From NCBI RefSeq assembly GCF_050613145.1, contig NZ_CP192507.1, forward strand, positions 2,046,001 through 2,110,000: 64,000 nucleotides of DNA, written 5' to 3'. Position 1 is the first letter of the stretch. Each line of letters starts with the position of its first letter. The notes beneath the pieces are model-generated. The model saw nothing but the letters and a program-made list of their open reading frames with translations, was not told where the DNA came from and ran no database searches. Source of the DNA: Lysinibacillus_B sp050613145 (GTDB lineage: Bacteria > Bacillota > Bacilli > Bacillales_A > Planococcaceae). Below are positions 59,578 to 64,000 of the stretch, one piece after another. The position numbers and the translations under genes are program-made.

Positions 59578-60027
59578 ATGGTGATAAAACTAATTGAGTT
59601 ACGTGTTTTTGAATTGAAAGATATGGAAACAGTCCAAAGGTGGTTTAATGATTTTGAGATTCAACGTCGTCTAGGGGGAATGGTGCCATTAAATGAATGG
59701 TATAACTATATTCATAATAATGAGCACTATTTTGTATGGCTGGCGCTTGAAAATAAGCAACCGGTAGGAATGATTATGGTAGAAACAGAAGATGATTTTA
59801 TAGGTAGTGTTGCACTTGTTGTTAAACCGTCTCTCCGTAACAAAGGATATGGTAGATTAATCATAGAAAAAACAATGTTACTACCGGAAATGAGCGTTAT
59901 TAAAAAATGGTTCGCAGGAATTGAAGCAGATAATTTTGCTTGTATCAAATGCTTTCAATCAATAGGATACAAACTTGAAAATACACAGCCGGATGAAGAT
60001 GGTTATTACTCGTTGATTCATTTATAG
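59578..60027 (+). CDS. GNAT family N-acetyltransferase
   Basis: A 149-residue acetyltransferase. Motif A of GNAT enzymes is present as VKPSLRNKGYGRLIIEK, and the protein ends with the usual ADNFACIKCFQSIGYKLE. The substrate is unknown; the family ranges from antibiotics to ribosomal proteins. AAAGGAGG lies upstream of the ATG 59578; a GTG three bases later is also possible. A single gene, followed by a relic and a terminator. Confidence 0.87.
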   Translation: MVIKLIELRVFELKDMETVQRWFNDFEIQRRLGGMVPLNEWYNYIHNNEHYFVWLALENKQPVGMIMVETEDDFIGSVALVVKPSLRNKGYGRLIIEKTMLLPEMSVIKKWFAGIEADNFACIKCFQSIGYKLENTQPDEDGYYSLIHL

Positions 60028-60034
60028 AGAATCC

Positions 60035-60124
60035 CATTACAAGCCAAGGATTTATTCTATTGATTCCGTTGTTAATGATTATGATGTGTATTATTATGAT
60101 GAAAGCGGTAACGAACTATATTAG
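60035..60124 (+). pseudogene. Possible 3' relic of a gene
   Basis: A 29-codon frame without a start reads KPRIYSIDSVVNDYDVYYYD and ends at a TAG (60122-60124). Its tyrosine- and aspartate-rich, natural-looking composition suggests the last part of a lost gene. I do not recognise it. Confidence 0.3.
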
Positions 60125-60139
60125 AAATTATTCAAATGA

Positions 60140-60172
60140 CCAGCACTAAAATTAAGTAGTGCTGGCATTTTC
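60140..60172 (+). terminator. Terminator downstream of the GNAT gene
   Basis: The stem CCAGCACT / AGTGCTGG is followed by CATTTTCT. Confidence 0.7.
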
Positions 60173-60239
60173 TATTTGCATTATGATAGAGATAGAGATT
60201 TGGAAATATTGGTAATAAAGCTTTAGGAGGATGAAGAGC

Positions 60240-60404
60240 ATGAACTTCGGCGATACATTGGCCACATTATTTGTATTAATACCTATCATTTTAGCTGCTT
60301 TCGTATTAAGGTGGATTAGAATTATGAAACTAAATAGTGAAACTCAAATAGAGCAAAACAAAGAAATTATCCGCCTTCTGAAGGAATTAACAGAAAAACA
60401 ATAA
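60240..60404 (+). CDS. Small membrane protein, DUF4083-like (54 aa)
   Basis: A 54-residue protein with one membrane helix (about 7-28) and a C-terminal amphipathic helix (EQNKEIIRLLKELTEKQ). This layout resembles DUF4083 proteins of Bacilli; the match is by pattern only. TAGGAGG precedes the ATG. It is a single gene ending before a terminator shared with the MMPL gene. Confidence 0.65.
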   Translation: MNFGDTLATLFVLIPIILAAFVLRWIRIMKLNSETQIEQNKEIIRLLKELTEKQ

Positions 60405-60428
60405 CTTTCTAAGCATAGCAAGATGTAA

Positions 60429-60460
60429 AAGAGCGTATCACTTGGCGGATACGCTCTTAA
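60429..60460. terminator. Bidirectional terminator before the MMPL gene
   Basis: The stem AAGAGCGTATC / GATACGCTCTT with an eight-base loop lies between convergent genes and is flanked by A- and T-rich ends. Confidence 0.8.
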
Positions 60461-60465
60461 ATGCA

Positions 60466-63400
60466 TTACTCTATTTTTGCCTTACGTCGTTGCAACCAAG
60501 ATATTCCTTTTTCAGCTAGCCCTAAGCACGCAGGAATAAATAGTGGCATGATGAAGACAGTAAGGAGTACAAGGCCAATTAGAACAGCAATGGCTACTTG
60601 GATAAGGGTAATGATGCCGGACGGAATAAGTGCAGCGAATGTCCCACCTAAAATAACAGCGGCAGCAAGTACGACACCGCCCATTTGTCGGCAAGCATTG
60701 ACAATTTCAGCACGGCCTAATTCTTTCGTTTCGTTATAGCGCATCATAAGGAAGATTGAGTAGTCCACCCCAAGTGAAACAATCATAATGTATGTAAAGA
60801 ACGGTACATTCCAGCTTAACATCTCGTAGCCAAGTATTTTTGTACAAAGAAGTTCCGTTAAGCCTAAACTTGCAAATGTTGCTAGTAGCAAACTTACATC
60901 GATAATAATTGTTTGTAAAAAAGAACGTGTGATGATGAATAAAATGACACTAATGCCCGCCATCATAATAATTGCACTGCGAATAAAGTCTTGCTGTGAA
61001 ATGTCCTGTAAGTCGGCATTGCTCATCGTTTTACCGGCCAGATAAACGTCAGCCTCATTTAATACTGAGTTCTCCACATAACCGTCGATTCGTTTGTTTA
61101 CCTCGCGAACAATATCCATCGCTTCTTCTGTATACGGATTTACATCGAGAACGATGTTAAATGTTGTCGCTGTTTGATTAGCTAATAAATACGCATCTAA
61201 ACTTTCTTTAAAGTCTTCGCCTTCAAGTACTTCTTGCGGAATATAGAACGTTCCCGTTTCATTCGTTGAAAGGCCAGCGAGATAGGTATTTGCCTCATCT
61301 AAACCATCATAAACTTCACCTAAACCATCTGTTGATTTACGCAAACCATCTGCCAGCTGTTGCATTTGCGTTTGTAATGTTTCTAGACTCGTTTGTAGTA
61401 ATGTTTGCCCAGCCTGTAATTCATTTAAACCACTTGAAAAGGCTTCTGATTGTGTTGCAATTTGATTGGCTCCATCTTTCGTCTGCTGTAAGCCGGTTGC
61501 TAGAGAGCTTGCGCCTGTTCCAAGAGTAGTGACTCCATGTTGTAACTGTGTAAGACCCGCTTCTGCATTGTCAAAGGCTGTATTTGTTTGAGCAAAGCCT
61601 GATATAAGCTGCTCGTACTGAGCGGACAAGCCATTCATTTGAACAGATAAGTCTTCAAGTTCAGCAATTGCTTGCTTAGCAACGCCAATGATTGTTTGAA
61701 TGTATTCATTTGATGCAGCTTCTGGTGTTGTTTGGATATAAGCCTGCATAGAAGTTAAAATCGCTTCGTAACCTTGTTTAGAAGAGCTTATCAGTTGCTC
61801 CATTTGTATAAATACTGGCTGAAGCTGAGTGAAGCCTGCCGCAATCGTTTCATAGTTTTGCTGTAGGGTAGCAAAGCCAGTTACCACTTCAGCAAGACCA
61901 CTTTCTACTGAGCTTGCACCAACTGCTAATTCATTTGCCCCAGCTTTAGCACTAGTTGTACCAGTTGCTAGTTTATTTAAGGCATTTTGTAAACTTGCTG
62001 CCCCAATTTGTAATTGTATGGTTCCATCAATTAATGTTTGCACACCACTTAAATCTTGCTCTTTCTCCAAGTCAGCTTGTGCTTCTGAAAACCCATCTTT
62101 TATCGTGCTAACACCATCTTTTATCGTGCTAACACCATCTTGTGCGCTGGTTAAGCCTTCTTCAAGTGTAGAAGATTGCTGAGCGATATATAGATCTTCG
62201 ATTCGTTTACCTTCAGGACGTGTCACACTGTACACAGAAGCTACACCTGGTGTCCCTTTAATGATTGCTGCTACTTCATCAAGTGCTTGTAGATTTTGCT
62301 GTGTCGTAAGTACTTCATCATGCTGAATAACAAGCGTCGTTGGGGCACTCATTCCTGCTTCGTAGTGTTCTTCAATGACTAAAATCGCTTGCTTCGATTC
62401 ATATTGATTATCAATTTCCACTAGATCATTGTAATTCAGCTCAGCTGAGTACGTTAAGATAAACGGAATGGACAAAATACCAACAAATAGAATCGCCACA
62501 AGAGGACGTAGGAACCCTAATTTAGCTAGAACTGCCCATAATTTATTATCCCCGTGCTCTTGAACTTTTTTAACTGGCCAAAATAATTTAAAGCCGAGTA
62601 AGCCCATAAAAAACGGATTTAATGTGAGCAATACCAGTAACAAGACAAAGACGCCTATAGCAACTCCTGATGTTGCTTTGTACATTTGAAACTGAGAGAA
62701 ATACAGCGCGATAAACCCAATCAATACAGCTATTCCACTGTAAATAACCGTTTTTCCAGCCGTTTTGTATGTCTCACTAATCGCTTTAAGTACGTGTCCT
62801 GTTCGAGCAAGCTCTTCCTTAAAACGTGTAAACAATAAAATATTATAATCGGTACCAACCCCAAACAAAATGACGACTAAGAACACTTGTGTGAATGTAG
62901 AGAATGGAAAATTAAAATGCTCGACAAGCAACGTAACAAGAGAAAGTGATACAATGTAAGAAATACCCACTGTTAACAAGGAAATCATTGGTACAACAGG
63001 GGAGCGGAAGATGAGCACTAAAATTGAGATAATAAAAATGACCGCAATCACTTCCGTTTTTTTAATGCCTTCTTGTGTCATTGTCGCAAAATCATCGTTA
63101 ACAATGTCTGCACCTGTTACATATGTTTCAATGGATATATCTTGTAGTGGCTCACGAAGTCTTTCGACTACTTCAGAAGCAGTGCCTTGTTTAGCATCAA
63201 TAGAAAATTGACTAATAACGGTTGTGCCATCTTCACTAATTAGTTGATTGGCAATCGCTTCACTCTTTGTATGGAGAAGCGAAGCTGTAATGCCGTAAGT
63301 CTCTGCATTTTCTGTAAAGTAAGCAAGCACTTCTTCGATTTCCGTGTGGTTACTAGCAGTTAAGCCATTTTTGTTGTGAAAGACAAAAGCAAATGAATAA

Positions 63401-63591
63401 ATAGACTTCCCTTCATGTGAAATGTCATTGAGTAACTCATTTCCTAAATAACTTTCTACATGCTCTGGTAGTGAGATTTGACCTTTTTCTTGTACAAGCC
63501 TATCAAGATTCGGCATTACTATTAACATAGTAATGACTACGACAAGCCAAAATAGAAAAGCAAGAGAACGTTTATTTTTTAGTTGTTGCAT
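60466..63591 (-). CDS. MMPL/RND-family exporter with YhgE-like helical external domain
   Basis: A very large membrane protein of 1041 residues, of the YdfJ/MMPL (RND-type) family. After a signal-like helix it has a first extracytoplasmic domain, six helices with the motif FGVGTDYNILLFTRF, then a long external region (about 490-760) made of YhgE-like repeats of the form L..G...L..G...L, and a second set of six helices with SLGVDYSIFLMMRYNE. The two GxxxDY motifs are the proton-relay type of MMPL proteins. ATG 63591 follows AAAGGA. It is divergent from a TetR-type gene. Confidence 0.92.
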   Translation of the reverse strand: MQQLKNKRSLAFLFWLVVVITMLIVMPNLDRLVQEKGQISLPEHVESYLGNELLNDISHEGKSIYSFAFVFHNKNGLTASNHTEIEEVLAYFTENAETYGITASLLHTKSEAIANQLISEDGTTVISQFSIDAKQGTASEVVERLREPLQDISIETYVTGADIVNDDFATMTQEGIKKTEVIAVIFIISILVLIFRSPVVPMISLLTVGISYIVSLSLVTLLVEHFNFPFSTFTQVFLVVILFGVGTDYNILLFTRFKEELARTGHVLKAISETYKTAGKTVIYSGIAVLIGFIALYFSQFQMYKATSGVAIGVFVLLLVLLTLNPFFMGLLGFKLFWPVKKVQEHGDNKLWAVLAKLGFLRPLVAILFVGILSIPFILTYSAELNYNDLVEIDNQYESKQAILVIEEHYEAGMSAPTTLVIQHDEVLTTQQNLQALDEVAAIIKGTPGVASVYSVTRPEGKRIEDLYIAQQSSTLEEGLTSAQDGVSTIKDGVSTIKDGFSEAQADLEKEQDLSGVQTLIDGTIQLQIGAASLQNALNKLATGTTSAKAGANELAVGASSVESGLAEVVTGFATLQQNYETIAAGFTQLQPVFIQMEQLISSSKQGYEAILTSMQAYIQTTPEAASNEYIQTIIGVAKQAIAELEDLSVQMNGLSAQYEQLISGFAQTNTAFDNAEAGLTQLQHGVTTLGTGASSLATGLQQTKDGANQIATQSEAFSSGLNELQAGQTLLQTSLETLQTQMQQLADGLRKSTDGLGEVYDGLDEANTYLAGLSTNETGTFYIPQEVLEGEDFKESLDAYLLANQTATTFNIVLDVNPYTEEAMDIVREVNKRIDGYVENSVLNEADVYLAGKTMSNADLQDISQQDFIRSAIIMMAGISVILFIITRSFLQTIIIDVSLLLATFASLGLTELLCTKILGYEMLSWNVPFFTYIMIVSLGVDYSIFLMMRYNETKELGRAEIVNACRQMGGVVLAAAVILGGTFAALIPSGIITLIQVAIAVLIGLVLLTVFIMPLFIPACLGLAEKGISWLQRRKAKIE
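62094..62135 (-). repeat. Perfect 21-bp tandem repeat inside the MMPL gene
   Basis: Two identical 21-base units (62094-62114 and 62115-62135) encode two copies of a seven-residue unit (GVSTIKD) in the external helical region. The next unit (GFSEAQA) is diverged. It keeps the frame. Confidence 0.85.
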
Positions 63592-63722
63592 GTTATCAGT
63601 CCTTTGTAGTGAATTTCCAATTATTACTATAGCGAGAAAACACTTAGAAAAACTATAGACAAATCGCTTTAGCTGTATAATTTTTGACAGATTTATATTT
63701 TTGTATGAAAAGGGGTAAGTAC

Positions 63723-64000
63723 GTGAAACGCAGTGAGAAAACAAAATTAGAGCTTGCAAAAGCATTGAAGAATTGTATGCAAACGAAGCCGTTAGAGAAA
63801 ATTTCTATACAAGAAGTAACAGACAACGCTGATTTGAACCGACAAACATTCTATTATCATTTTGAGGATATTTACGATTTATTAAAGTGGACGCTAGAGC
63901 GAGAGGCACTTGAATTATTGTATGAACGAAAGGATGAACAGCTTTGGAATGAGGGATTACGAGAGTTGTTACACTATTTGGATCAAAATCGTGCATTTGC
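63723..64000 (+). CDS. TetR/AcrR family regulator, N-terminal part (cut by window end)
   Basis: A partial gene with no stop before the window end, 92 codons seen. It starts with GTG at 63723 behind AAAAGGGG. The helix-turn-helix reads ISIQEVTDNADLNRQTFYYHFEDIYDLLKWTLERE, typical of TetR-type regulators with a DhaS-like C-terminal domain. It is divergent from the MMPL exporter gene (131 bases between starts) and is probably its repressor. Confidence 0.85.
   Translation, partial: MKRSEKTKLELAKALKNCMQTKPLEKISIQEVTDNADLNRQTFYYHFEDIYDLLKWTLEREALELLYERKDEQLWNEGLRELLHYLDQNRAF

Noticed and set aside
1..64000. CRISPR arrays, rRNA, tRNA genes and riboswitches
   Set aside because: I saw no regularly spaced short repeats, no rRNA segments and no tRNA-like or T-box/known riboswitch signature while reading; weak structured RNAs could still be missed by eye.

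Overview
This 64-kb window is chromosomal DNA from a low-GC, Gram-positive, probably spore-forming bacterium. The best fit is a Planococcaceae member such as Lysinibacillus or Solibacillus. That placement is inferred from AT-rich codon use, strong AGGAGG ribosome-binding sites with many TTG and GTG starts, Bacillus-type lipoproteins, a YkuD-like L,D-transpeptidase, a ComP/ComA-like sensor pair, and GC-rich intergenic repeats of a style I recognise from Bacillales. I see no rRNA, tRNA, CRISPR array, intact insertion sequence or prophage. Both window ends cut genes: an MFS transporter on the left and a TetR-type regulator on the right.

Layout. 1-6.7 kb: transporter end, lipoprotein, RecQ helicase, MsrA, an LCP cell-wall ligase, an AI-2E family permease and a small Spo0M-like protein. 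6.7-7.3 kb: GC-rich repeats. 7.3-11.9 kb: aminotransferase, a P-loop/Asp23-like fusion, a crotonase, then a degenerate tyrosine recombinase with two small downstream genes. 12.2-18.8 kb: a MarR/oxidoreductase pair around a 20-bp-arm palindrome, then an Rrf2 regulator followed by a flavin/redox run (two luciferase-like oxidoreductases, a DUF896 protein, Hsp33, a nitroreductase). 18.9-24.3 kb: lipoprotein, L,D-transpeptidase, Gly/Pro-rich protein, an intact tyrosine recombinase, two tandem 52-54-residue paralogues and a chemoreceptor. 24.5-27.6 kb: a PAS-GGDEF-EAL protein with a changed GGDEF motif and an unknown repeat protein. 27.7-28.5 kb: a second, larger repeat cluster. 28.6-32.4 kb: a manganese-type ABC transporter operon with a metalloregulator-like operator. 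32.5-37.9 kb: MFS transporter, a decayed metallo-beta-lactamase-fold gene, a nuclease/P-loop ATPase fusion, a DUF169 protein, an esterase and a third repeat copy. 37.9-44.7 kb: an ECF sigma/anti-sigma pair, a DUF2252 protein, a TetR/epimerase pair sharing an operator, a racemase and a lipoprotein. 44.8-51.3 kb: a TetR-controlled amino-acid catabolic cluster. 51.4-53.4 kb: a paired SMR efflux operon with its TetR. 53.5-58.2 kb: a ComP/ComA-like two-component system with a divergent micropeptide operon. 58.3-64 kb: serine hydrolase, GNAT, small membrane protein, a large MMPL exporter and a divergent TetR.

How genes work together. Several local regulatory circuits can be read from DNA palindromes: MarR (12,702-12,746), one TetR (41,623 and 42,248), a second TetR (twin 19-mers at 45,471 and 45,550), a third TetR (53,364), a metalloregulator box (28,681) and a ComA-box-like TTTCGG-N4-CCGAAA site (57,513). 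The two most interesting systems are the ComPA-like pair facing a 26-residue membrane peptide across a cluster of TTTCGG half-sites, and the cluster that would import an amino acid, deaminate it and oxidatively decarboxylate the 2-oxo acid with a private E1/E2 complex lacking its own E3. Decayed genes at 33.8, 44.7, 51.3 and 60.0 kb and the dispersed repeats show where the region has been rearranged.
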